Positions 34,138 through 41,229 of a DNA stretch of 41,229 nucleotides are shown one piece after another. The stretch is from UBA9076 sp964418835. GTDB lineage: Bacteria > Bacillota_I > Bacilli_A > Erysipelotrichales > Erysipelotrichaceae. The DNA lies in NCBI GenBank assembly GCA_964418835.1, contig CAYQNJ010000014.1, positions 1 through 41,229 on the forward strand, in the 5' to 3' direction. Position 1 is the stretch's first letter. Each line of letters starts with the position of its first letter. The notes under the pieces were generated by a model. That model saw nothing but the letters and a program-made list of their open reading frames with translations. It was not told the DNA's origin and searched no databases. The translations under genes were made by a program, and so were the position numbers.

Positions 34138-35793
34138 CTAATCCATTATTATATCTTCTATCGTTCCACCTGCAGGAATCAAAGGAAGAACACGTTCATC
34201 TCTATCGATAATACACTCAATAATTACACTAGTATCATCCTTCATTGCTTTATCAAACGCTTCCTTAAATTCACTTAGGTTTTCACAATGGTAACCTTTA
34301 GCACCAAATGCTTCAGCTAATTTCAAATAATCTGTTTTTCTAAATAAATCTGTTTGAGAAAACCTATCCTCATAGAAATGATGTTGCCACTGTCTAACCA
34401 TACCCAATGCATGATTATTAAATAAAACAGTAATTATCTTAATACCATGATTAACAGAAGTAATAACTTCATTAAGATTCATATTGAATGAACCATCACC
34501 AGTTATATGAACCACTGTTTTATCAGGATTAGCTACCTTAGAACCAATAGCTGCACCATAACCAAACCCCATAGTACCAAGTCCTCCACTAGTAATAAAA
34601 TGTCTAGACTTAACTCTACCATTGTATTGAGCAGCCCACATTTGATGTTGACCAACATCAGTAACAATAATTCCATCTTCACCAATAACATCAGATATAC
34701 TCTTTAATATTTGGTGAGGTTTTAATTTAGAATCATCATCAGTAGGTTTATAGTCATCATTTTTCCACTCTTGAATTTGATTAATCCACTCAGTTCGATC
34801 GTTTGGTTCAACATCCTTTACTATTTGAGAAATAATATCTTTTGCATCACCAACTAAACTATAATCAACTATTACATTCTTATTAACTTCACTAGCATCA
34901 ATATCCACATGAACGATTTTTGCATTTTTTGCAAACTTCTTTACATTAGACGCAACTCTATCATCGAATCTAACACCTAATGCAAGTAGTACATCACAAT
35001 TATCTATAGCTTTATTAGAACTTTGATGACCATGCATACCAACCATACCCAAATTAAGTTTTTCTTCATAACCAAGTACACCAGCACCCATTAATGTGTA
35101 TGTTGCTGGGATATTTGCTTTTTCCACTAAAGTTCTAAGAACCTCAGAAGCATCAGAAGCTACAATACCACCACCACAATATACTACTGGTCTTTTAGCC
35201 TTATTAATTAATTGAATAACTTCATTAATAACTTCATCATTCTCATATTTTTCAGGTGTTACTTTTTCTATCTTCACAGGTTTATAATCACCTTTTTTAA
35301 TTGTAATATCCTTAGGAATATCAATTAAAACAGGTCCTTTTCTACCATCATTAGCTATTCTAAATGCTTCTCTAACAATATCCGCTAACTCATTAACATC
35401 CCTAACCACAAAATTATGTTTTGTAATAGGCATAGTAACACCAGTAATATATGTTTCTTGAAAACTATCCTTACCAATTAAGTTAGTAGAAACATTACCT
35501 GTAATAAACACTGTAGGAACACTATCCAAATAAGCATCCGCAATACCAGTAACCAAGTTAGTAGCTCCTGGACCACTAGTCGCAATCGCAACACCTACCT
35601 TACCTGTACTTTTCGCATAACCTTCTGCCGCATGAGCCGCCCCTTGTTCATGACATGTGATTACATGTTTTATTTGATCTTGATGTTTATACAATGCATC
35701 ATAAATCTCTAACACTGCACCACCAGGATATCCAAATACAACATCAACACCTTGTTCAAGAAGTGTTTGAATTAATATTTCTGCACCCTTCAT
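34138..35793 (-). CDS. ilvB: Acetolactate synthase large (catalytic) subunit
   Basis: ThDP-, Mg2+- and FAD-dependent condensation of pyruvate with pyruvate or 2-oxobutanoate. 551 residues: FGYPGGAV (20-27), cofactor-activating E49 in CHEQGAAHAAEGYA, FAD-binding middle domain, and the ThDP motif GDGSFNMNLNEV...NN (about 432-460) in the C-terminal domain. Paired with ilvN downstream, so it is the biosynthetic anabolic enzyme rather than catabolic AlsS. Its ATG overlaps the leuD stop by four bases (ATGA). Confidence 0.97.
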   Translation of the reverse strand: MKGAEILIQTLLEQGVDVVFGYPGGAVLEIYDALYKHQDQIKHVITCHEQGAAHAAEGYAKSTGKVGVAIATSGPGATNLVTGIADAYLDSVPTVFITGNVSTNLIGKDSFQETYITGVTMPITKHNFVVRDVNELADIVREAFRIANDGRKGPVLIDIPKDITIKKGDYKPVKIEKVTPEKYENDEVINEVIQLINKAKRPVVYCGGGIVASDASEVLRTLVEKANIPATYTLMGAGVLGYEEKLNLGMVGMHGHQSSNKAIDNCDVLLALGVRFDDRVASNVKKFAKNAKIVHVDIDASEVNKNVIVDYSLVGDAKDIISQIVKDVEPNDRTEWINQIQEWKNDDYKPTDDDSKLKPHQILKSISDVIGEDGIIVTDVGQHQMWAAQYNGRVKSRHFITSGGLGTMGFGYGAAIGSKVANPDKTVVHITGDGSFNMNLNEVITSVNHGIKIITVLFNNHALGMVRQWQHHFYEDRFSQTDLFRKTDYLKLAEAFGAKGYHCENLSEFKEAFDKAMKDDTSVIIECIIDRDERVLPLIPAGGTIEDIIMD

Positions 35794-36359
35794 ACCATAT
35801 CTCCTTCATACTCTTTAATTAAAGATTCATATTCTAATGTTTCATCTATTGAATCTTTACCACTTAATAATCTATCCTTATTAACCTTAGATATATCAAA
35901 CTCTATATTTTTTTCTTTAGTTTTAATTAATTGTTTCTCTAAATCAATAGTAATTTCATCATCTATGTTAGATAAATAATCAATTACATCCTTATTAACC
36001 TTAATTGGTAATAATCCATTGCTATACCAATTATTCATAAATATATCTGAATAGCCCATAGCTATTATTACCTTAATACCAACATCTCTTAATGCCCAAG
36101 CCGCATGTTCTCTAGAAGAACCACATCCAAAGTTATCACCAGATATTAATATTTGTTTACCTTTATTTTCTTCAATGTTTAATGGAAAATCTTTTATTTC
36201 ATTTCCATCACTATCGTATCTCCAAGGTGAGAAAGCAAACTTTTCAAATCCAGTTCTATGAATCGTTTTTAAATATTGTTTAGGAATAATAATATCTGTA
36301 TCAATATTATCATTAAGAATCTTTATGGTTTTTCCTGTAATAACTTTAAACTTCTCCAT
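35790..36359 (-). CDS. leuD: 3-Isopropylmalate dehydratase small subunit
   Basis: Small, swivelling subunit of the aconitase-type isomerase of leucine biosynthesis. 189 residues with NIDTDIIIPKQYLKT near the start, GDNFGCGSSREHAAWAL (about 67-83), and AMGYSDIFMNNWYSNGLLPI (about 97-116). Start ATG 36359 has AGGGAGG 7 nt upstream; the earlier in-frame ATG at 36383 lies inside leuC. Overlaps leuC by 14 bp. Partner of leuC. Confidence 0.95.
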   Translation of the reverse strand: MEKFKVITGKTIKILNDNIDTDIIIPKQYLKTIHRTGFEKFAFSPWRYDSDGNEIKDFPLNIEENKGKQILISGDNFGCGSSREHAAWALRDVGIKVIIAMGYSDIFMNNWYSNGLLPIKVNKDVIDYLSNIDDEITIDLEKQLIKTKEKNIEFDISKVNKDRLLSGKDSIDETLEYESLIKEYEGDMV

Positions 36360-37734
36360 AATATTCCTCCCTTGATATATCAACTATTCTTCCATGTACA
36401 GCACAAGATGCGGCCATTGCTGGTGAAGTTAAATGAGTTCTTGAATTTGCACCTTGTCTACCCTCAAAGTTTCTATTACTAGAAGATACACAATGAGCAT
36501 ATGGTTTAACTAAATCAGGGTTCATTCCCAAACAACTAGAACATCCAGGTAATCTAAACTCAAAACCAGCATTTTCAAATATATCTTTTACACCACTTTC
36601 TTTAGCTTTTCTATAAACATCCATAGAACCAGGTACTACTACTGCCTTAATACCATCAACTACTTTTCTTCCTTTTACATACTTAGAAGCTTCAAGTAAA
36701 TCTGAATATCTTCCATTTGTACAAGATCCAATAAATACCTCTTCAACTTTAATATCTTCAACTGTTTGATTAGGTTTTAAATCCATATATTTATAAGCTT
36801 TTTGATAACTCTCATTAATTATTTCTGGAAAACTTTCATCAACACTAACTCCTAAACTAGGATTAGTTCCCCAAGTAACTTGAGGTTTTAAATCATTTAC
36901 ATCTAATGTAATAATCTTGTCATAATCTGATTCATTATCTGTATATAAATCCTTACTATCATTACTAATCTTTTTAAATATTTCTTCATCCATATATTTA
37001 CTATTTTTTAAATAATTAAGAGTAGTAGAATCTGGTTTAATCATCCCAACCTTTGCGCCAGCTTCAATAGCCATATTACAAACAGTCATTCTTTCATCCA
37101 TACTCATGTTTTCTATTGTATCACCATAGAACTCAGCCGCATAACCATTTCCTATTGAAACACCATATTTCTTTATTAATGCAAGAATAACATCCTTACT
37201 ATAAACACCTTTTTCTAATTTTCCAGTAACCTTAACTCCAAGATTTTTTAATTTCTTATTCCAAATAGTTTGTGTAGCTAAGACATGTTCTACTTCTGTT
37301 GTACCTATACCAAATGCTAGAGCACCAAATGCACCATGAGTTGCAGTATGACTATCACCACAAACTATTGTTTCATTAGGTCTAGTTAAACCTAATTCAG
37401 GACCAATGATATGTACAATTCCATTATCTTCATGGTTCATATCAACTAAGTTAATATTAAACTCTTCACAGTTCTCCTTCAAAGCATCTAGCTGCATTTT
37501 AGCTAGTTCATCAGTAATGTTTTCTCTTTGAATTTGTGTAGTTGGAGTATTATGGTCCATAGTCCCAAATGTTTTATCAGGTCTTCTAACACTTCTATTA
37601 AACATTCTTAAACCTTCAAATGCTTGAGGTGAAGTTATCTCATGAATATAATGTCTATCAACATAAAGAAGATATAATTCACCATCTTTTTTAATCACAT
37701 GTTTATCAAACACCTTATCATACAATGTACTCAT
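36346..37734 (-). CDS. leuC: 3-Isopropylmalate dehydratase large subunit
   Basis: Catalytic subunit with a [4Fe-4S] cluster. 462 residues: starts STLYDKVFDKHVIKK, then NIxxVCGDSHTATHGAFGALAFGIGT (in two pieces, about 120-146), FIGSCTNGR (about 345-353) with the first cysteine ligand and CSSCLGMNPD (about 406-415) with the other two, ending GRIVDIS. RBS AGGAGA 6 nt before ATG 37734; overlap with leuB of 17 bp. Confidence 0.97.
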   Translation of the reverse strand: MSTLYDKVFDKHVIKKDGELYLLYVDRHYIHEITSPQAFEGLRMFNRSVRRPDKTFGTMDHNTPTTQIQRENITDELAKMQLDALKENCEEFNINLVDMNHEDNGIVHIIGPELGLTRPNETIVCGDSHTATHGAFGALAFGIGTTEVEHVLATQTIWNKKLKNLGVKVTGKLEKGVYSKDVILALIKKYGVSIGNGYAAEFYGDTIENMSMDERMTVCNMAIEAGAKVGMIKPDSTTLNYLKNSKYMDEEIFKKISNDSKDLYTDNESDYDKIITLDVNDLKPQVTWGTNPSLGVSVDESFPEIINESYQKAYKYMDLKPNQTVEDIKVEEVFIGSCTNGRYSDLLEASKYVKGRKVVDGIKAVVVPGSMDVYRKAKESGVKDIFENAGFEFRLPGCSSCLGMNPDLVKPYAHCVSSSNRNFEGRQGANSRTHLTSPAMAASCAVHGRIVDISREEYYGEV

Positions 37735-38788
37735 GTTTAATCTCCTTTATCTTCTTTATTAACCTATCTGTCCAGTCTGTAGTTGATAAATAATTATCAC
37801 TATTTAAATCTTTTGTATAAAATCCTTCATCTAAGATGATATCTATAGAATCATCTATCAATTGGCTCATCTTATTTTCATTAAATGAATATCTAAGCAT
37901 CATTGCCATTGATCTAATCATAGCGATTGGATTTGCGATATTCATATTTGCAATATCTGGCGCAGAACCATGTGCAGGTTCATATAAAGATATACCATTA
38001 CTACTAAAACTAGCTGACGCAAGTAATCCTAATGATCCACCTAATACACTAGCTTCATCACTTAAAATGTCCCCAAACAAATTTGAAGTAACTATTACAT
38101 CAAAAGATGATGGTTTTGTGATTAGCTCCATTGCCATGGCGTCCACATATCTATGTTCCAATGTGACTTCTGGATAGTTTTTAGACACATCATTTGCGAT
38201 TTTTCTAAATAACTTACTACTAGCTAATACATTAGCTTTATCTACTGAGACAACTCTACCTTTTCTTAGTTTTGCGATTTTAAATGCATAATCAACTATT
38301 CTTGTAATTTCTTCCTTGTTGTATCGCATTGTATCGTAAGCTTCTTCATCACTATAGTTTCTAGGTTCACCAAAGTATATTCCACTTGATAACTCTCTTA
38401 CTATAACCAAATCACTACCCTTAACTATCTCTGGTTTTAATGGTGATAAGTGAACTAAACTATCACTTACTTTTAAAGGTCTTATATTAGCGTATAAATT
38501 TAAATATTTCCTTAGGGCTAATAAACCTTGTTCTGGTCTTACCTTAGCATCATCATATTTAGGAGAACCTATAGAACCTAGTAATACTGCATCTACTTCT
38601 TTTAATTTTTCTTTTAAACTTTCAGTAAATGGTATTCCATTTTTATCAATAGAGGCTCCACCAAAATCTTCATATATCATTTCATATTCAAAATTAAAAT
38701 CTTTAGAAATTTCTTCTAATATTTTAATTGAACTATCCATAATCTCTGGACCTATCCCATCACCTTTTAAACATATTATCTTATTCAT
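37718..38788 (-). CDS. leuB: 3-Isopropylmalate dehydrogenase
   Basis: NAD-dependent oxidative decarboxylation of 3-isopropylmalate in leucine biosynthesis. About 356 residues: start MNKIICLKGDGIGPEI, LLGSIGSPKYD and PEQGLLALRKYLNLYANIRP (about 65-110, in two pieces), the substrate RELSSGIYFG loop, YVDAMAMELI (about 217-226) and the cofactor site LYEPAHGSAPDIA (about 266-278). Two adjacent ATGs (38788 and 38791) are possible; the second gives a better spacing after AGGTGA. 4-8 bp after leuA. Confidence 0.96.
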   Translation of the reverse strand: MNKIICLKGDGIGPEIMDSSIKILEEISKDFNFEYEMIYEDFGGASIDKNGIPFTESLKEKLKEVDAVLLGSIGSPKYDDAKVRPEQGLLALRKYLNLYANIRPLKVSDSLVHLSPLKPEIVKGSDLVIVRELSSGIYFGEPRNYSDEEAYDTMRYNKEEITRIVDYAFKIAKLRKGRVVSVDKANVLASSKLFRKIANDVSKNYPEVTLEHRYVDAMAMELITKPSSFDVIVTSNLFGDILSDEASVLGGSLGLLASASFSSNGISLYEPAHGSAPDIANMNIANPIAMIRSMAMMLRYSFNENKMSQLIDDSIDIILDEGFYTKDLNSDNYLSTTDWTDRLIKKIKEIKHEYIV

Positions 38789-38795
38789 CATTCAC

Positions 38796-40292
38796 CTATA
38801 TCCCAAATTTATTAATACCTTGAACATACGCTAGTATTGAAGCTTTAATAATATCCAAATCTAATCCAGATGTAGATATCTCATTCTCATCTAGTTTTAA
38901 TTGAACCTTTGCTTCACCTAATGCATCTGATAAACTTGATACTGCATTTATTTCAAAATTTAATACTTCAATATTCTTATTCACAATACTATTTAATGCA
39001 TTAAAAGCAGCATCTACTTGTCCATTACCTACAGCTCTTTTAGTAATTAGTTCATCACCATGCATGATATTTAAATATACAGTAGCTGTACCATCATCAT
39101 TGTTTGAGCTAGTATAACTATGAAATTTATAGTTTTCATTGTATGGAAGTCTACCAACTAGCGAAGTAATATCATCAATAGTTATGTATTTCTTTTTGTC
39201 TGTAAGTTCTTTAAACTTAATAAAGTTTTCATTTATTTCATCATCATTCATTTCAAAACCATGATGTCTTAGAAAAGCAATAAATGCATGTCTACCAGAA
39301 TGTTTCCCTAATATCAAACCATCACTTTTTGGTATGCCAATTTTATCTGGATTCATAATTTCATATGTTTCTCTATTTTTTAATATTCCATCTTGGTGAA
39401 TACCTGATTCATGTAAGAAACAGTTTTCTCCTACCACAGATTTATTTTTAGCTATATTAACACCAGTAATAGCTGATATTAATTTAGATGTTTTATATAT
39501 TTGTGTAGTATCTATATTAGTTGTTACATTATAGTAATTTGATCTAGTATCTAATATCATAGCAACTTCTTCTAATGATGAATTACCTGCTCTTTCACCA
39601 ATACCATTTATTGTACATTCAACCTGTCTTGCTCCTGCTTTTACTCCAGATAAAGCATTAGCTGTAGCTATTCCTAAGTCATCATGACAATGTACAGAGA
39701 ATGTAATTCCCTTAGCATTTTTAGTGTTAGTTATCACATAATCTAGTAATTTATAGTACTCATCACTTTGTGCATAACCTACAGTATCAGGCACATTTAT
39801 TGTAGTAGCACCCGCATCTATTACTTTTTCAAAGATTTCAACTAAGAAATCTGGATCACTTCTACTAGCATCTTCAGCTGAGAATTGAATATCATCAACT
39901 AATGATTTAGCATACTTAACACTTTCTACTGCTTTTTCTACACACTGCTGTTTATTCATTTTAAGTTTATGTTCCAAATGAATATCACTTGTCGCAATAA
40001 ACACGTGGATTCTAGGGTGTTTAGCATTTGTAAGTGCTTGTGCAGCCCTGTCTATATCTTTTTTATTACATCTAGCAAGTGCACAAACAGTTACATTTTC
40101 TACAGCCTCACTAACTGCTTTAACTGCTTCGTAATCACCATCACTTGATATAGGAAAACCTGCTTCGATGATATCTACACCAAGGTTTTCGAGTTGTTTT
40201 GCAATCTGAACTTTATCATTCATGTTTAGACTAACTCTTGGTGTTTGTTCTCCATCTCTCAATGTAGTATCAAATATTTTTACTTTTTCCAT
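38796..40292 (-). CDS. leuA: 2-Isopropylmalate synthase
   Basis: First committed step of leucine biosynthesis: acetyl-CoA plus 2-oxoisovalerate. 498 residues: TIM barrel with DTTLRDGEQTPRVS (8-21), SVHCHDDLG (about 199-207) that binds the metal, NGIGERAGN (about 228-236), HESGIHQDGIL (about 292-302), and a C-terminal leucine-sensing domain (about 375-498, with YKFHSYTSSNN and NFEINAVS). Full length, so feedback by leucine is expected. First enzyme gene of the operon, 29 nt after the attenuator terminator hairpin (counted to the T-run side). Confidence 0.97.
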   Translation of the reverse strand: MEKVKIFDTTLRDGEQTPRVSLNMNDKVQIAKQLENLGVDIIEAGFPISSDGDYEAVKAVSEAVENVTVCALARCNKKDIDRAAQALTNAKHPRIHVFIATSDIHLEHKLKMNKQQCVEKAVESVKYAKSLVDDIQFSAEDASRSDPDFLVEIFEKVIDAGATTINVPDTVGYAQSDEYYKLLDYVITNTKNAKGITFSVHCHDDLGIATANALSGVKAGARQVECTINGIGERAGNSSLEEVAMILDTRSNYYNVTTNIDTTQIYKTSKLISAITGVNIAKNKSVVGENCFLHESGIHQDGILKNRETYEIMNPDKIGIPKSDGLILGKHSGRHAFIAFLRHHGFEMNDDEINENFIKFKELTDKKKYITIDDITSLVGRLPYNENYKFHSYTSSNNDDGTATVYLNIMHGDELITKRAVGNGQVDAAFNALNSIVNKNIEVLNFEINAVSSLSDALGEAKVQLKLDENEISTSGLDLDIIKASILAYVQGINKFGI

Positions 40293-40312
40293 ACTCTTCC
40301 CTTTCTTTGTTT

Positions 40313-40363
40313 AAAATAAAAACCCTAACAATAGCTATTTTATTCAAGCTAACTGCTAAGGTT
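40313..40363 (-). terminator. Attenuator terminator of the leu-ilv operon
   Basis: Long stem (AACCTTAGCAG with TTGTTAGGGTT, then TAGCT/AGCTA, about 16 pairs with wobbles and one bulge) at 40321-40363, followed by TTTTATTTT-like run at 40313-40320. Its loop and inner arm hold CTTGAATAAAAT (40337-40348), exactly complementary to ATTTTATTCAAG at 40407-40418 in the leader reading frame. Pairing of the two would prevent the terminator, giving the antiterminator state. Confidence 0.85.
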
Positions 40364-40398
40364 TATTAAACAATAATATAAACTCTCTTTGCCTAATT

Positions 40399-40494
40399 CT
40401 AAACTTCTTGAATAAAATGAACATCACGCATGACTAACAGAACTATTACTAGAACTAGGAGAATAATAATAATGTTTACTAACATAGTCGTCAT
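40399..40494 (-). CDS. Ile/Leu/Val-rich leader peptide of the leu-ilv attenuator
   Basis: A 31-codon reading frame, ATG 40494 to TAG 40399. It begins MTTMLVN and continues IIIILLVLVIVLLV, so residues 5-21 are Ile, Leu or Val except for one Asn: 5 Ile, 6 Leu and 5 Val codons in a row of 17. A GGTGA Shine-Dalgarno (AGGTGA 40499-40504) is 4 nt upstream. It ends HFIQEV, whose codons contain the antiterminator arm. Known analogues are the leader peptides of E. coli ilvL and leuL; here all three branched-chain amino acids are sensed. The inferred logic: stalling of the ribosome at the Ile/Leu/Val codons frees the 3' end to form the antiterminator, whereas reading through to the stop hides it. Confidence 0.88.
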   Translation of the reverse strand: MTTMLVNIIIILLVLVIVLLVMRDVHFIQEV

Positions 40495-40516
40495 ACATTC
40501 ACCTTACTTATTGAAA

Positions 40517-40545
40517 AGTATCACACACATAAAAGAAAAATGCAA
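40517..40545 (-). promoter_or_regulatory. Promoter of the leu-ilv operon
   Basis: Minus strand TTGCAT (40540-40545), 17 bp, GATACT (40517-40522) with a TGn extension. Start would be near 40510, a few bases before the leader ribosome site. Confidence 0.75.
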
Positions 40546-40581
40546 GATATTTTTCTGAAAGTTATTTCATAATTAAGTTAT

Positions 40582-41181
40582 TTATAGGTTGATTAAATAA
40601 AATAATATGAATATATGCATTAAAAGTGTTAATGCAACTCCTTCTACAAAATAATCTTTTGAAGTTTTATGTCTAAATAAATACATAGATAAAAGAGCTC
40701 CAACAGAGCCTCCAATAAACGATAAAAATAATAAAGTAACAATAGATATTCTACGTTTATTATAAATAGACACGAGTTTATCATAGGCATATATGATAAA
40801 TGTAAGTATATTTATACTAACTATATATATAAATAAGATTTTATATTCTTTAAAATAATTAATAAAATCTAATGTGACATTTGTATATTTATTACCTTTA
40901 ATTATTAATACAATAATTATTTGTATAACTAAAACACTCCATATAAATATTCTAGACATCATAGTGGATTTCTTATCCTCTTTTGGAGTTCTTCCAAATA
41001 TTAGTATTGATATTAGTAATCCTAATGATCCAAAACAAATTGAAATAATGGTTAGAATTTTATCAAATATATTAGCTTTTTCATTACCTATTGGCGCAAA
41101 GAAATATACATAAGGTATAAAAATGAAAAAACCTAAAACATTTATTCCTACTAAGTAATAATCAAGTATAGATAAATTCAT
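40582..41181 (-). CDS. DUF1294-family membrane protein
   Basis: About 199 residues with six likely hydrophobic segments; the C-terminal half has the DUF1294 signature: YAYDKLVSIYNKRRIS, then LLFLSFIGGSVGALLSMYLFRHKT. N-terminal half is an extra membrane region (about 5-85). Start ATG 41181 has GGAG 7 nt upstream; an in-frame ATG at 41208 lacks a site. Function of the family is unknown. No clear terminator separates it from the leu-ilv promoter. Confidence 0.8.
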   Translation of the reverse strand: MNLSILDYYLVGINVLGFFIFIPYVYFFAPIGNEKANIFDKILTIISICFGSLGLLISILIFGRTPKEDKKSTMMSRIFIWSVLVIQIIIVLIIKGNKYTNVTLDFINYFKEYKILFIYIVSINILTFIIYAYDKLVSIYNKRRISIVTLLFLSFIGGSVGALLSMYLFRHKTSKDYFVEGVALTLLMHIFILFYLINL

Positions 41182-41229
41182 ATAATATCTCCAATTATTA
41201 TTATACATTATTAAAAAGGATACCTTATG

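Noticed and set aside
40424..40498. A second small reading frame (ATG 40498, MYDDYVSKHYYY...) in the leu-ilv leader
   Set aside because: Its ATG is directly against the AGGTGA site (too close), its composition is not related to the operon, and the overlapping frame from 40494 has proper spacing and an Ile/Leu/Val run.
40293..40545. T-box in front of leuA
   Set aside because: The conserved GGTGGTACCACG-type motif is absent; the leader is explained by a peptide attenuator.
1..41229. Mycoplasma-type genetic code (TGA = Trp)
   Set aside because: Several genes end naturally at TGA (hslO, dusB, leuD) and tryptophans are encoded by TGG.
1..41229. CRISPR arrays, tRNA or rRNA genes, insertion sequences, prophage
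   Set aside because: No regularly spaced repeats, no cloverleaf or rRNA sequence, no transposase or phage genes could be seen on either strand.
41209..41229. AAAAAGGATACCTTATG at the window end, like half a terminator
   Set aside because: It resembles the arm of the terminator at 17721, but the second arm is beyond the window, so it cannot be called.

Overview
The window reads as a low-GC, AT-rich, walled, fermentative member of the Bacillota (Firmicutes). Support for this: strong GGAGG-type ribosome sites, a T-box leader on lysS, FtsH/Hpt/TilS in the order usual for Bacilli, a TagO/MraY-like lipid carrier enzyme, a sorted cell-wall protein, and [FeFe]-hydrogenase maturation genes. TGA serves as a stop (e.g. 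hslO, dusB, leuD), so this is the standard code and not the Mycoplasma code. The genus cannot be fixed from the sequence; an Erysipelotrichia/Turicibacter-like or wall-bearing Mollicutes-related lineage is only a guess.

Region by region. 1-1800: lysS (minus strand, cut at the window edge only around its stop codon) with a T-box leader. 1800-8300: a galacto-N-biose/lacto-N-biose-type uptake and phosphorolysis cluster (lipoprotein binding protein, two permeases, a 57-residue membrane protein, GH112 phosphorylase) facing a divergent AraC-type regulator, with a cre-like site between them. 8290-11880: dusB, hslO and a GH2 glycosidase with overlapping ends. 11880-12270: a decayed XRE-type regulator. 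12270-14940: TM1266-like gene, hydF and hydE; hydE has a leader with a terminator-like hairpin. 14940-17700: ArsR-type regulator overlapping a four-domain CoA-disulfide reductase-like protein (FAD oxidoreductase + rhodanese + TusA + DsrE). 17750-19230: a cell-wall-sorted surface protein broken by a frameshift. 19350-23000: ftsH, hpt, tilS. 23100-24640: DUF4234 gene, then PadR + DUF2812 under an unusual ATATCG-rich promoter. 24645-28570: PemK/MazF-like protein, unknown membrane protein, polysaccharide deacetylase, TagO-like transferase. 28646-29665: NAD-dependent epimerase-like gene. 29746-40545: a nine-gene leuABCD-ilvBNCDA operon (minus strand) controlled by a ribosome-mediated attenuator. 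40582-41181: DUF1294 membrane protein.

How it fits together. The order tilS-hpt-ftsH ... hslO-dusB ... lysS is an old Bacilli housekeeping backbone; here it is opened up by accessory cassettes (sulfur/hydrogenase/glycosidase genes between ftsH and hslO, the GNB cluster between dusB and lysS). The leu-ilv operon makes leucine, valine and, through threonine ammonia-lyase, isoleucine; no branched-chain aminotransferase lies in the window. The clearest discovery is its leader: a 31-codon peptide in which 16 of residues 5-21 are Ile, Leu or Val, followed by a terminator whose loop is perfectly complementary over 12 nt to the 3' end of the peptide's coding sequence. Other points worth checking are the hydE leader, a hairpin that buries the ribosome site of the MazF-like gene, and the frameshifted surface protein.
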